A stretch of DNA of 64,000 nucleotides, from the NCBI RefSeq assembly GCF_000143535.2, contig NC_037315.1, positions 186,001 to 250,000 of the forward strand, written 5' to 3'. How positions within the stretch are numbered: the first letter of the stretch is position 1; each line of letters opens with the position of its first letter. Below are positions 25,034-37,220 of the stretch, one piece after another. The stretch is from Botrytis cinerea B05.10. Its lineage: Eukaryota; Ascomycota; Leotiomycetes; Helotiales; Sclerotiniaceae. The notes under the pieces were generated by a model, which did not search any database, had not been told where the DNA came from, and saw only the letters and a program-made list of their open reading frames with translations. Both the position numbers and the translations under genes were made by a program.

Positions 25034-28000
25034 CTAGATCCCCTCAATAACCCACTCAAACTGCTCTACGATTTTCTCTGCCATTTCCTCGGATATCTGC
25101 TGTGTCATCGCAAGATGCATACCGTATTCCCGCTGTGCTAATAGGATTTTGCCTTGTGTTCCTTGGTGCGTAGATGTGCTGAGCGATTTGTAGAGTCCGA
25201 GGGCGGGGTAGGAGACGAAACCGAAGATGCCTGGTTTGGAGTGAGCGATTTTGCTTTGGGATGGGGTGAGATTTCCAGAATGAGACAGGGAGATGATATT
25301 TATAATGTGCATGAAACAAAATAACATGATCAAACGTACCACTAGCAGGCTTAGTAAGGAACCCCACCGTGCCTTTTCCAAGACCCTTCATGAATCCCTT
25401 TCCGCCTTCTTTCATGGCACCTTCAATAGGTTGTGTAAAAAATCCTGTGAAGCCGTCTGCGATTCCATAGCCCATACTCTTTATGATTAATGTACACGGT
25501 TAGCTTGTTTTACCTTATAAATCTGCATATTCCACACCTCACATCTCATCCCAAAGCAGGAAACAAAAGGGAAAAAAGGAAAAGAGATTCAACGAACCTT
25601 AGCTCCCTTAATCCCCCCACTCTTCCAATCCTTCACCTGTCCGTAATCCCTCGGTTTATCCCCATACAGCGCCGGCAACGCATGAAAGCCATCCGCAAAC
25701 GCGAGGGGTAGATCAATCGCCGTCTTACCCATTGCGATGCCTACCTTTCCGAACCCTTTCCCGACCGCGATGGAGCCTGCTTGCAGAGGGTTCCGTGATG
25801 AGGCGACTTCGGTGCCGGTTTCGTTTTGCTTTTTGCTGGGTGGTCGAGTTAGAGCGCGCGTATATTCGGTGCGGTAGTCAAGTCCGATGTTGGTTATGGC
25901 GCGGGTGATGTCGATGGCGCCGTCGAAGGCGGCTGAGGTGGTAGCTGTCCAGGGGTCCCATCGGCGGTTAATGATGGTTAGGGGGCGGGGTTTGTATCTT
26001 TGTCATGGCGTATTTAGTAAGTATTTAGATTGGATAAATGTATCTCCAGGGGAAAAGAACTTACAAGGAAAGATCAGAGGCGTGTATTTTCTTCTTCTCG
26101 ACAAGAATGGCGGCTGCTTGGTGAGATAAGTTGAGATGTTTTTTTCCCTTTTTCCAATACCATGTTGCGGGTTGTTGGGGCAGGAGCCCACAACTGAGGG
26201 CTTTGATGGGAAGATTACGATGGAATGAATTAACGGCTTCTTTCACGCCGTTTTCGTGTTGGATTCTTGAGGCGAGGGTTTGTGCTGCGGCTACTACATC
26301 GGGGGAGAGGAGAAATTTGATGGCATTGGAGAGAGTTGTGACGTTAAGGGATTTTTGTTCTATAGGTGCGGGACCGGCACCGGCTGCTGCGACCATGTTA
26401 CCCCAGAATGGTTGACTGTTGAGAGTTAGTGGAGGAGTTTGATGCAGGAGAATTCACGACATACTCGCCAAAAAATGGTACGATTGCTGTAGGACGACCA
26501 TTGAGTAATCCACACGCCGTTGTTCCTGCTCCACCATGATGTATAACCGCCGAAACATGTTTGAATAGCCATTCTATCAATATTGGTTAGTTCTAAGATC
26601 ATTATATTGATGTATCTCTTACCATGAGGACAATCATCAATAAATAAAACATTCTCATTCTCATTCTCAACCTCCTGTCCAAGTTTACTCCAACCTTTTG
26701 ATACAATTGCTCTGACACCGCAATTTTGAACTGCAGCCATGATCGTCGCGGTCATTTTTTGGGGATCTTCCATTACAATGCTTCCAAATCCTATATAGAT
26801 TGGTTGTGGACCTGCTTCAAGAAATCCTAAAATCCTCGCATCAGGATCGTAAGATGGGGGCGGACGAAAGAAGAATCCACAGACATCTATTTTTTTTTTA
26901 TCAGTGCTAGAAGCTATAAGGCGCGGAGTTCACGAACCTATATGTGGGAGCCAATCTTGTGGTTTCGGTACAAGTGCTGGTGACCAACAGTATGTAAATG
27001 GGATATCGAGAGAAGCTGCTAAATGAGGACCGGCCATCACGGGGACTGGTTCGAGATCCAGAGAGTTTTTCCTCCAACGATTAATTACGTCTCCCAGCCT
27101 GTATTTAAATGTTTAGAAAAAGTCACACCAATAATATAAAATAGAAACATACCCTTGCCAAGTCATCGTATCAACCAATCCATAAGAAAGAAAATTCGCA
27201 GTTTTAGGGTCTGTTTCAATAGATTGAATGTTTGCAAGTGGGTGAGGGAATGATCTTGTAGCCGTCCATGGCATAGTAAACATAAGATGCACTGGAATAC
27301 CCAGTGCTTGAGCACAATGTATATGAGCAAAACTAGGTGGATTTGCAATAATCGCTTCTGCGATGAATGGTTCTCCAGTCTCGGGATCGGGTTCGATACA
27401 GGATCGCCAACATCCTTCAAGCATGGCGGATATCATTTTTCTTTTCTTAGATATTTCTCCACTGGCCAAGGTACTGATTTTGGGAAAGATTCCGGGATTT
27501 TTGACCATGTACTAGATGGGATGGCCGTAAGTATGTATGTCAGGAGATACGAACAGAGTATACTTACTGCCATTAATTCTGACGGGTCACCACCAATTGC
27601 GTAAAATTCTAAACCGGCATCTCGTACGAATTTTTGAAATACATCATGAGTAGCAATGCGCACCCGATGACCGGCGAGTTGAAGTTCATTGCCTAAGGCT
27701 ATAAAAGGTTGAACATCGCCTGGAAAAGTTGATCAGTGATGAAGTTTAGGTGATTTCTCTCGATGTCGAGAAACCTAAGAATGTATATACCTCGACTTCC
27801 AACTACCTGAATGACTATATTAAGTCTAGGATACAATTTCACGGGCTCTGATTTTACTTGCGGTACATTCTCGGCTACATAGATTGGAGGCAGTGGTGAG
27901 GTATTGCCCACGAATGCCATACTAATTCGTCCATTGTCTAGTATGGTGTCAGTGGAATTTCCTGATTAGATTGTGAGATTAAGCTTCTTACCTTGGACTG

Positions 28001-28112
28001 ATGTAGAGACACCAGACTCTTCATTGCCGAACGCGTACAATTCTTCGTAGGGAGGAGGAGCATCCCAATTGAAACTCTCACTCTTCCTTGGATGCTGTTC
28101 AGGATTGCCCAT
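25034..28112 (-). CDS. GT28-type UDP-glucose:sterol glucosyltransferase-like protein
   Basis: Probably transfers glucose from UDP-glucose to a sterol or other lipid in the cytoplasm or at membranes. Eleven minus-strand exons keep frame: 28112-27992, 27937-27791, 27719-27568, 27511-27153, 27098-26938, 26886-26623, 26573-26465, 26415-26065, 25997-25598, 25478-25340 and 25230-25034, giving 799 residues. The GT28 N-terminal motif GSRGDVQPF lies at 87-95. The nucleotide-binding segment around 403-440 has [14 protein letters not shown] and IVPFFGDQPFWG. The last ~250 residues are not part of the GT fold. They include a Gly-rich segment (about 689-735, [10 protein letters not shown] and [12 protein letters not shown]) resembling the C-terminal lipid-contacting region of VPS13-type proteins. 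No PH or GRAM domain is seen, unlike Atg26. The ATG is followed by a proline-rich cytosolic-type N-terminus with no signal peptide. Confidence 0.88.
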
Positions 28113-28127
28113 GATATCAGAGAATTT

Positions 28128-28218
28128 AGACAGAGAACCTAGACAGAGAACCTAGACAGAGAACCTAGACAGAGAACCTAGACAGAGAACCTAGACAGAG
28201 AATCTAGACAGAAAATCC
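28128..28218. repeat. 13-bp tandem repeat, seven copies, before the GT28 gene
   Basis: Unit AGACAGAGAACCT is repeated five times perfectly (from 28128) and twice with changes (from 28193 and 28206). It ends 16 bp before the ATG of the minus-strand glucosyltransferase-like gene, so it lies in that gene's leader or core promoter. Confidence 0.9.
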
Positions 28219-29949
28219 CAAATAAAACCGCGTACGTATATGTAAGTTTGTTGTTGAAAGAAAGAATGAGCTGTAAAGAAAACGGTGCGAGAAATGTGCG
28301 CAACACTTTCTACTGACCTAGGCACACTTGACTAGACCATAACTATCAAAAGAGTACCTACCTAGGTACATAAATGCAGTGCATTGATACGGTATTGGCC
28401 GTATTTAGTCTCAGCAAAGGATATCAATGCATCTCCAGCTTTGTTATTGGGACGTTCATGTTTATGCTGTCTGTGCAAGTAACGCTCTGGGGTGAAACAT
28501 GCCTTGGCTTTCCTATACGCGTATTTCGGACTCGCATTCACATCTCGTACTCGGACAAATACTCGGATAAATTATCACGTGATTTGGGGATCCGGTGATG
28601 CTCAGTGTCGTGCGCCCATCACGACTCTATCACCTGAATCTTCTTCGAGTAATCGGAGAAGGGCATACATTCTCGCACGCTCCTGATACAGGAAGAGGGA
28701 AATGTTATATAATGAACTCGTTTATGACATAGCTAAGTCCAAGATCTAGAACATCGGTTAGACTCCTGCAGAACGGCATCCGGTAGTCAAACCAAGAAGG
28801 AGATCCTGTTAACTTCAGCCTTACAGGTATAGATATACTGCAGGCTTCTGAACCAAACATCTACAAATGATGGTGAAACTAACTATCAGGTGCTGCAATG
28901 ATGATCTGGTGTGTATTCAAGACGATTGGAGAAGGGAGCATCGGGCATTAGCTTCCCAGACAATCTTTGGTAACACCGTACCTTCAATATCAGAGAATAT
29001 TGATTCGAGTTTCGTTGAGGATATCAAATCAAGATATTGATCAAGTAATTCCCCAGTCAACAACGTTTTACATTGCATTTTATATATAATTCTTCTTCTC
29101 CTTCTACTCCCACCATCACCAACCGGTCTTCGGACCCTGCCACACTTCATCTCGCACCTCACATTTCGTATCTCGCACCTCGCATTTCGTATCTCGCATT
29201 ACGAACGACACGGGATTTTCCGGTGCATTGGGGGCTTAAAAAGTGGATTTTTCATCTCTTCTTCGCTTTTTTTGTAATCCTTTAGAAAAGCTCCTTAACT
29301 TTACTCGAAGCACGTTCCAGGTTTCAATCTCGTTTTATTATTCCGCGTATTCATCGTACTTTTATGCTTCTGATTCGTCTATCGTACTTCACCCCTCTCC
29401 ATTTTCAAAGGCTATCTGCCAATAATTTTATGTATTCAATGCTGGCTGGAGTTTTCATTGTTAACTAAGCCTTCATGTACCCAGTGGTGCTCTATTTTGG
29501 GCTTCGACGGCCATGTTCGTAGATTTTCTCAGGGGTTTCTACCGGTGTCAATTTAAGTAAGAATGAGTGTGATACGGAGAACATTATTCGCATGCGCCTC
29601 AATAGACAGCGCGAATACGATTTACGATGTCCGCAATGTGCAATAAACTTACAAATTGCTGTAGCAATAGCCAGTGAAAAGAGCTAGTGCTACTTTCGAG
29701 CGTTTACTATTTGAGTACATATTATGATTGTACTCCCACTATGAACATCGATCTTTATCTTCTTCGATACTATCTTTACTTGCAAATACACATTCATTAC
29801 TTTTCTTGCCTTTTCATTTACGATCTTACGGTCTTAAGATCCTAAACGGGTGTTTGTTCTATCATTTATCTTATTCATATTCGTGATACCCTCATTGGTT
29901 CTTTACACAACTAGTCTCAGCGATCAATCAGCTTCCTTGAATCTTCAAA
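28219..29949. other. Divergent spacer, no gene recognised
   Basis: It contains the promoters of the GT28-like gene (-) and the RTA1 gene (+). Short repeats of CTCGCACCTCGCATTTCGTAT type occur near 29150-29200. No open frame has domain support. Confidence 0.5.
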
Positions 29950-30841
29950 ATGGTTTATGTCCTTTATGCCTATACACCTAGCAAAAATGTTGCACTGGCT
30001 GCCGCTGCATTGTTTGGATTGAGTGCAACATATCATCTCATCACAATGCTTCGAAAGAAAACCTACTTTTATACAGCCATGGTAGTCGGAGGTTACAGTA
30101 AGTCTTCAATCAAGCTTCTGCTACTCTCTAATGGACCGATTCTAATTCATGGACCCAGTGATGACTGCCGGTTATGTCGCCCGATATCTCTCAGCAAAAG
30201 ATACTGCAAACATAATGCTCTACTCTATGCAATCTCTCCTCATTATCCTTCCACCTTCTCTCTACGCAGCAACTATTTACATGATATACGGCCGTATCGT
30301 CTTATTCGTCAATGCACCATCTGCATCCATTATCTCTCCTAAAAATATCACTAAAATATTCGTTGGTGGAGATGTCGTATCTTTTCTGATGCAATCTAGC
30401 GGAGGGGGTATGATGGCAATGGCCAGCATGAGTTCACTTGGCGAAAAAATAATCATTGTCGGCCTCCTCGCACAACTTCTTTTCTTCAGTATCTTTCTCG
30501 TCATCGCTATTACTTTCGAACGTCGCATGCGCTCACACCCAAGAGCTTTCGATGTCCCAGCTCGCGGGAAAAAACATTGGCACCAATTGCTCATGCTCTT
30601 ATTCACAGCTGCGGTCTTGATCATTGTTAGATGTGTGTACAGAGTTATTGAGTTCTCACAAGGGTCAACGGGGACATTGATGAGTCATGAGTATTATATG
30701 TATATCTTGGATGCAGCACCGATGTTTGTTGTGCAATGTATGTTTCATGTTGTACATGCAGGAGATGTTTTTCAAGATGGCGTGGATCCAAAGAAAGCGG
30801 CATTGATGGGTGATAACTATATCGGATTGAGCGAGGTCTAG
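29950..30841 (+). CDS. RTA1-like seven-helix membrane protein
   Basis: Member of the fungal RTA1 family (Rta1/Rsb1-like), linked in yeasts to lipid translocation and to resistance to aminocholesterol or sphingoid bases; the substrate here is unknown. Exons 29950-30097 and 30159-30841 (intron 30098-30158, GTAAGT...CCCAG, Met codon split A|TG) give 276 residues. Seven hydrophobic segments are visible. Family features include YTPSKNVALAAAALFG at the N-terminus, a loop leading to FVGGDVVSFLMQSSGGGMMA, a stretch RMRSHPRAFDVPARGKKHW before helix 5, and RCVYRVIEFSQG before helix 6. The C-terminus ends just after HVVHAGDVFQDG. It lies head-on after a spacer and shares no promoter with the AA9 gene downstream. 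Confidence 0.93.
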
Positions 30842-31865
30842 GAAAGGAAAAGGTTAGAGGAAAAGTTGGGAAGGACGAAGAATTTCATTTGTTAGTTAAG
30901 CCAAATCGGGGCCGGGAAGACTTTTCTCCATGGTCGGGTATAACCCAAGGATGGGAGGGGGTAGGAGGGCTGGGGGGGTTTCTTTTGTCGAATACAGTAC
31001 TGAGAGGCCGATCAGGTTGGACCGTTTACGATGGAGTTATTGGTGATTCGGATATAGTACATGGGCAGTATAGGGATAATGTATGGAACACAGGAGGATC
31101 GAACCTCATTACTTCTTTCGATTTGTATCATACCCAATTTTTCTTTAAGCGCAATATTCATCCAAGATTGAAGATCCTATATACTCAAGATCTCGGGACT
31201 CTCAATCACTGTGCAAGTGCAGAAAAATCTGTCTATCACGTGTATGTCATCGCTTAGCTCCCGTGTCGGGCTATTTATCCTTCCATTTTCCCATCAATTC
31301 TTCCGACAAGTGTCGTGTCAAGGTCCTCTAGCTCATGTATCTATAATATAATTACCCCCGGCTAAGATCCTGTCCTATACCTCCGTCGAGCTTTCTTCAA
31401 CCAATCAACCAATCATTAGCCAACTAGGCGACTTCATCTACATTCAGCGTGGTAAACTTATATATCAAGACGGGATTGTTTTTATCTCAACCGAATTTTT
31501 GTTCACATGGCAGGAAATAAATGGAAATTTATATTAGAGTGATTGATATCTTACCCCAGATTATATGCATAGCATGGGGGCACTTTGTCAGTTCACGACT
31601 ATAGAGATTTTCATTGGTACGGTCAAGAAATCTAGAGCTGGCGACGGAACTTTGCTGGCAGCAATTTAGTACACATGGCGATGGCCAAGTTTATTGTTAC
31701 ATCTTATCCGGAGTCTCGGGCAGTGGTGAAAGCTATACTTACAAAACCAAGTGGTTTAGACCCACCTTCCAACACATATATATCAAGTATCTGCCTTCTT
31801 CATTATGTAGAAATTTGTGTCCAAAATCAGTCTACACGACAAACTTTCGATAAACCAATTGAATC
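30842..31865. other. Spacer between RTA1 and AA9 genes
   Basis: No gene is recognised. It holds the RTA1 3' flank and the AA9 promoter, including an ATATATAT tract near 31776. Confidence 0.55.
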
Positions 31866-32998
31866 ATGAAGTTACAACTTATCATACCCTTTTCATTTCT
31901 GATATCGTATGTCTCTGCACATACGATATTCATGAAATTGCAATCAGGTGGCACACTTTACAGTTCGTCTCTCATCTTCTCCTTAATACATACCTCACTC
32001 ACAGCAAATAGATACCAGCTATGCCATCCGAACCCCAACATACGACGGAGTAAGTCTCCATTCCACACTTGACAATCATTCCTAACCTCTCCAGCCCATA
32101 AACGACGTAACAACCGAATACGTCGCCTGCAATGGTGGACCCAACCCCACTACTCCCTCCTCAAACATCATAAATGTCGTTGCTGGCAGCACCGTAAACG
32201 CCATTTGGCGTCACACTCTAGACAGCACACCTGCAAATGATGCAACATATGTTCTCGACCCATCTCATCTCGGTCCCGTCATGGCCTACATGAAAAAAGT
32301 AACCGATGCAACCACCGACGTTGGCTACGGACCCGGCTGGTTCAAGATCTCCGAGCAAGGACTCAATGTAGCTACACAAGGATGGGCAACAACGGACCTC
32401 ATAAACAATGCAGGCGTACAGAGTATCACAATACCAAGTTGTATAGCCAACGGTCAATATCTCTTACGAGCAGAACTCATTGCGCTCCACTCAGCAGGAG
32501 GAAGTCAAGGCGCACAGTTGTACATGGAATGTGCACAAATCAATGTTTCAGGCGGAACAGGAACCTCAACTCCAAGCACCGTATCGTTCCCAGGCGCATA
32601 TGGACAGAGCGATCCAGGAATCCTGATTAACATCTATCAAACGCTCACCACGTATACGATTCCGGGCCCTACGCCATTCGTATGTGGCGCTGCGCAGAGT
32701 ACTGCGAAGAGTTCGTCTACTTCAACTGCGAAGCCGACGTCCACGTCGACTTTGAGTACGAGCACGGTTACGAAGACGAGTAGTAGTGCGGTGGCGTCGG
32801 GGACGGGGACCGCGGCGATTTATGCGCAGTGTGGAGGTCAGGGATGGACGGGTGCAACGGTTTGTGCGAGTGGGAGTAAGTGTGTAGTCAGTAGCGCGTT
32901 TTATAGTAAGTTTTTCTCTCCTTTTTGTTGTGAGATTCGGAGAGGTGGGTTAGGGATGAGACGACTAATTTTTGTTAGGTCAATGTTTGCCATCGTGA
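31866..32998 (+). CDS. AA9 lytic polysaccharide monooxygenase with CBM1
   Basis: Secreted copper enzyme that cleaves cellulose or related glucans oxidatively. Exons 31866-31962, 32012-32049, 32095-32905 and 32979-32998 give 321 residues. The signal peptide ends at Ala18, leaving His19 (AHTIF) as the N-terminal copper-brace histidine. The second copper histidine is H85 (AIWRH). The DPSHLGPVMAYMKK loop, H177, Q186 and axial Y188 (GAQLYMECAQINVSG) complete the AA9 signature. A Ser/Thr linker (about 235-285) leads to a C-terminal CBM1, starting YAQCGGQGWTGATVC and ending FYSQCLPS. The last eight residues, including the final CBM1 Cys, come from a 20-bp terminal exon. A 38-bp second exon restores YAIRTPTYDG. 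Introns are 45-73 bp. C1 or C4 preference cannot be judged. Confidence 0.95.
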
Positions 32999-34811
32999 TG
33001 GAGAATAGAGCTCAGGTATCAGTGGTAGATAGTAGTGATGGAGAGATTGTTTTGTTGAGGATAGTAGAGAGTAGATCGGTTATCTTGTGAGAGAAGAATA
33101 GAAGTCGAGCCAGTCGTTTACACTATGATTGTACTTTCAGTTGATACTCGACTCTCCACGTATGTGAAGTGTAGTGATTATGACTTTGATACGTGGCCAT
33201 ATAACTTGTTCTCCTCTAATTTTCATTCCATTTCATGCCCTCGATCTCTGAAAAACATCACCCATCTCCCCTTCGTTCCACGAAAAATAAAACTCAAGCT
33301 TGCAGATACCATCATACCCACACTCCGGCAAAAATACCCCGCATTCCGGTACCTCTTCATCATGTACATCACGAGGTATTACATGGAAGGTTACCCCATA
33401 CTCTTGGCATCCTTGGCACCCCTATTAAATGCTTACTCTAATTTGGAGTATCGGGCTGATTATCCGTGATGCTGTTTACTATTCCATCTGCATTCAATTT
33501 CTTTGCAGTTGCGTGGTTATACTAGCTGCATGCTCCCATATCAATTCTACTATTGTTCGATTGTTTTAGAGTATTGTTTGTGAGGTTACATTTTGTTTCC
33601 TGCATCATATCTAATAGGACCTGGTATTAGACACTTCCACTTTTTTCCTTTATTTTCCTGTCTTGCTCTTCAATATCACCCGTGATTCTTATCCCATTTC
33701 TCCCTAATATCCCACTCCAAGTTCCAACACCCTCTCCAATATCCTAACATTTCAAGGTCTACACTAATGTTTCTAATCCACATCCCTTACTTTCGAAATA
33801 TATATCGATGGATAGATCAACTTCTTCCTCAACTGCATCAGTCCATTCCCGTGTATCTAGACTGTTTTCAGACCACTTCCTTTGTGCACGGAGATATTAG
33901 TCAGACTCTGGTCGTTACGATAGATAATAAATGAATATCATGGGGAGTTATATATCTAGAAAACAAAGCAAACAACAACCCTTAGTAAATTTCAATATCT
34001 CGGAAGACAATAACATATGAACTAGAAGACCAAAAGATATAGTAATATATAGCTGGAGACGAGCAGTGCTGTTTGCCAAACCTTTACTATTAATTATTCA
34101 ATCATACTTAAGGTGGATAGAACGAGAGAGAAGGAAGAAAGGCACCGGATAGAAAAATCAATTTGTAGGCCGAATTTGGAAAAGTTGGGGGGTAATTCAC
34201 AGAACCTACTTTTCTCTCAGCTTTCTTAATGCAGAAGAAGAATCCAGCCATCCTAGATCGTTATTTAGCTACTTATTTTTTTGGCTACTATCAATCCTCC
34301 TGTTCGTCTCCTATCTCTTCTACATGCACAGCCTCTTTCGACCTAGGGAATGAATGGCTTTGAAATAGAAACTCACATGCTCTCCACTTAATAGGCCCTC
34401 CCTATCCCGATCGCTAATCCCCTCTCCCAACTTCCTTCCTCAAAAAGAGAAGCTATGAACACAGGTTCAACCGAATTAGGAAATTGGGGTAAAGTGCTCG
34501 ACAGCAGAGATCAAAACCTTATCATTATGGGACGAGAAGAACATCACATATTTCGGACTAGGTGCAATTTAAGATCTATAATAGTTCTTAGACAACTCAT
34601 GTGTAAAGCTCAATATACAAAATGAGACGCATATTCTCTTGCAAAAACAAAAGTGCTGGCCAACACCGCCGTCTAAAACATCTGTATCGTATAGTATAGT
34701 ATGTACAGGAAATAACTTCCTCTCCTCCTGCCTTTCCATCTTTTTCTTTTTAATTCTTCCTTTCTGTTTCACTTGCTCAGTCCAGTCAAACTGTCTAAAC
34801 TATGTACACGT
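32999..34811. other. Convergent spacer, nothing recognised
   Basis: AT-rich DNA between the 3' ends of the AA9 (+) and GH12 (-) genes. No supported gene. Confidence 0.55.
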
Positions 34812-36165
34812 TTAGACCTCACAATCATCGTCTCCTTCACCAGTTGAAGTTGGAGCAGCAATAGCAGCACTTGAAACAGAAGTTTCGATACCAGCAGCCG
34901 AGCTAGCAGCCATACCAGTTGATTTTGCTCCAGAAGCGATGGTAGATTCCTTAACAACTGGCGCTGAAGGAGTAGCTACATGGTGAGATTTTGTGCTTGA
35001 TTTTGCTGATGCGGATACACTGGCAACGAAAGCGGTGCTAGTTGGTGCTTCTGTCGATGATTGAGTGACAGAAGGGGTAGCAGCAGCGACTGATGAGCTT
35101 GGAACTTCTACGATGGATGAAGTGGAAGCGATTTGGCTTGCACTTGAAGACACCGAAGAAACAGCTGCTACTTTGACTGCCGCAGAAGTGGCTGTACCGA
35201 GATCGATTTGTAGACCGAGGGTCGCATTCATGATTGCGTTTCCGTAGAAGAATTCAGTACTTCCTTTTTGTCAGTATGATTTCAATCGTTTCTAATTCAG
35301 GTCCAATAAAATAGCTGTGCAGTGGGTATCTGTAAAAGAATAAAAGGGGAAAACTCACCCAGCATTTCCAACATTAACATAAGTACTCTCAGTAAAGACA
35401 CCTTGTCCCACAAGCGCAACCAACCACTCTCTCAAATCACCCTCAAAGGTTCCCTCAAACTGTGTCCTTGGCAACATACTGCTAACCGTAATACCCGAAT
35501 CGGTATTAAGACCCTGGTACAAATCCCAGCTTGTACCAAACAGATTGTCAATGGTAGCTACGCTTCCATCAGCCCATCCAATAGGCAATTGACCACCTTC
35601 GTACTGGAGCCAGAGCATAAGTTCCTGAGAGGAGGACGATGTAGAATCACCTTTAACATCGTTGGTCATGAAATCGTAGCAGACATTTCCTTTGAAGGCG
35701 GTTGTGTTGGAGCGTGTCCAGGTGTAGGTTGTAGGAATGGAAGCGATGCCTGTGAGAGGGGTTTCCAAGTTTTGGGTCAGGCCGACGAAAGAATATCCTT
35801 TGGGAACATTGTTTCTAGAATTTTCACGTTAACATCAAACGCACAGTTAGAAATGTTCTTTCAATTACATACGTGCTTTCAACATAGGTAATATCTGTCT
35901 CACTGTTCCACTTCACCTCAGCAGTCCCATCACTCCCTGTAATCATACTGTCATAATAAGTGCACTGACTTCCCACGATCTGTTTTGCATTATACAACAT
36001 GTTATACACAATCCAAGGCGAGTTGTTTAAAATGAGATAATCATAATCGCCGCAAAGATCGGTTGATGCTTGAGTGGCTCGGGTACTGAAATGAGGACGA
36101 GCCAGAACGCTGGCGGCGGAAGTGAGAGCTACCAGAGCTGCAGTGTTACGAATTTGAGCGATCAT
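34812..36165 (-). CDS. GH12 endoglucanase / xyloglucanase with Ser/Thr-rich tail
   Basis: Secreted retaining beta-1,4-glucanase family that attacks xyloglucan or cellulose. Exons on the minus strand are 36165-35873, 35814-35359 and 35259-34812, giving 398 residues. The signal peptide is about 1-22. CGDYDYLILNNSPW and QCTYYDS are N-terminal GH12 features. The predicted nucleophile is E162 in SQELMLWLQY, and the acid/base is E252 in GTEFFYGN, whose codon context is rebuilt across intron 2. The spacing of 90 residues fits the family. After about residue 265 the protein becomes a long Ala/Ser/Thr/Val-rich tail of about 130 residues ending GEGDDDCEV. It has no hydrophobic end, so it is not a standard GPI signal; the tail is likely O-glycosylated. 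Some GH12 xyloglucanases of plant pathogens also trigger plant immunity; that role is not shown here. Confidence 0.9.
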
Positions 36166-37220
36166 CTTGTAATTTGATGGTAGATTTGATGGCCTGAATG
36201 AGTGGAGAGAGAGAGAGATAGAGAATGAAAATAAATGAACGTGTATGGTAAGTGAGCGAGTCTAAACTGTCAAAGTTCGATCAAAAGAATGGCAGGAAAA
36301 ATAACTTCCAGAGTGAGTGAGCAAAGCAAGTGAACGACAAATTGAAGAGTTCCGAAGTCTTTAAAGCGATCAAGAAAATGGCAAAGAAGCTTTGCCCACT
36401 CACTCAAAGAGATGAGTACCATTCAAATCTCCTCATACTATACTTCCTTGTAGTCAACCCTACTTCAGATCACCGGCAACCCCTTGCGGCAAATATCCAT
36501 CCACGCAAGCCTTACCTACCTTTCGACGAGATTTCTGGAATTTCGCTTTCCACACAAACAATCTAAAGACCAGACCGTTCGATACGATCAAATCATATGA
36601 TTAGAGCACTGCTTGGCCCGTCTTTCATCTCATTCTCCAATGATGAAGTGCAGCTTTTCTATGGTTAAGAGATTAAACAATTCTACATAAATCAGCATGG
36701 TCTACATGAAACACACTAAACGAATTTAAATAAATGAAGTATCAAAATCACGTGCATGATGGAAATATCCCGCCGACTCCACTTTGCTCCGCCTTGGATC
36801 ATTCTATATTGATGTTTAATTGGCGATCGGGAGATCCCACCCATTGTTCCACCCTCACTCTACCGTCTCGCGGCGGATGAAAATCCCGAACACGAAACTC
36901 CTAAACACGAGTGTTTCTGAAAATCAATCATGAGAGTATTAAAAATTATTTTGATTCCTATATAAAACTATACTATCCTACAAAAGAGACTGTAATAAGG
37001 ATATGTCAGACTAAGCAGGTGCGTGCTTTTAACAATTTTGACGGTCATTTCGCAACTCTAATTTAATCACACCCCTAATTATATAATCTAGTTCCTCGCT
37101 ATATCCAACCTTCTTCTCCTCTATAATAAGGCATTTCTCAAAACCAACCACCCAAAAAGCAATTTGTACTCTGATCTATATTTCGATCCGGCACGAATCT
37201 GCTTTCTTTCGTGCCCATTT
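36166..37220. other. Spacer between GH12 and histidine phosphatase genes
   Basis: It holds the GH12 promoter and the 3' flank of the phosphatase gene. No gene recognised. Confidence 0.55.

Noticed and set aside
26881..26945. Apparent in-frame stop at the end of exon 5 of the GT28-like gene
   Set aside because: On re-reading, the codons are CAT ATA G|GT, so the exon ends in phase 1 and joins to give HIDVCG without a stop.
28128..28218. CRISPR-like array
   Set aside because: The 13-bp units are directly adjacent with no spacers and the genome is eukaryotic.
31081..31115. tRNA-like T-arm string (GGTTCGATCC on the minus strand)
   Set aside because: The flanking bases do not form the T stem and no acceptor or anticodon arm is found.
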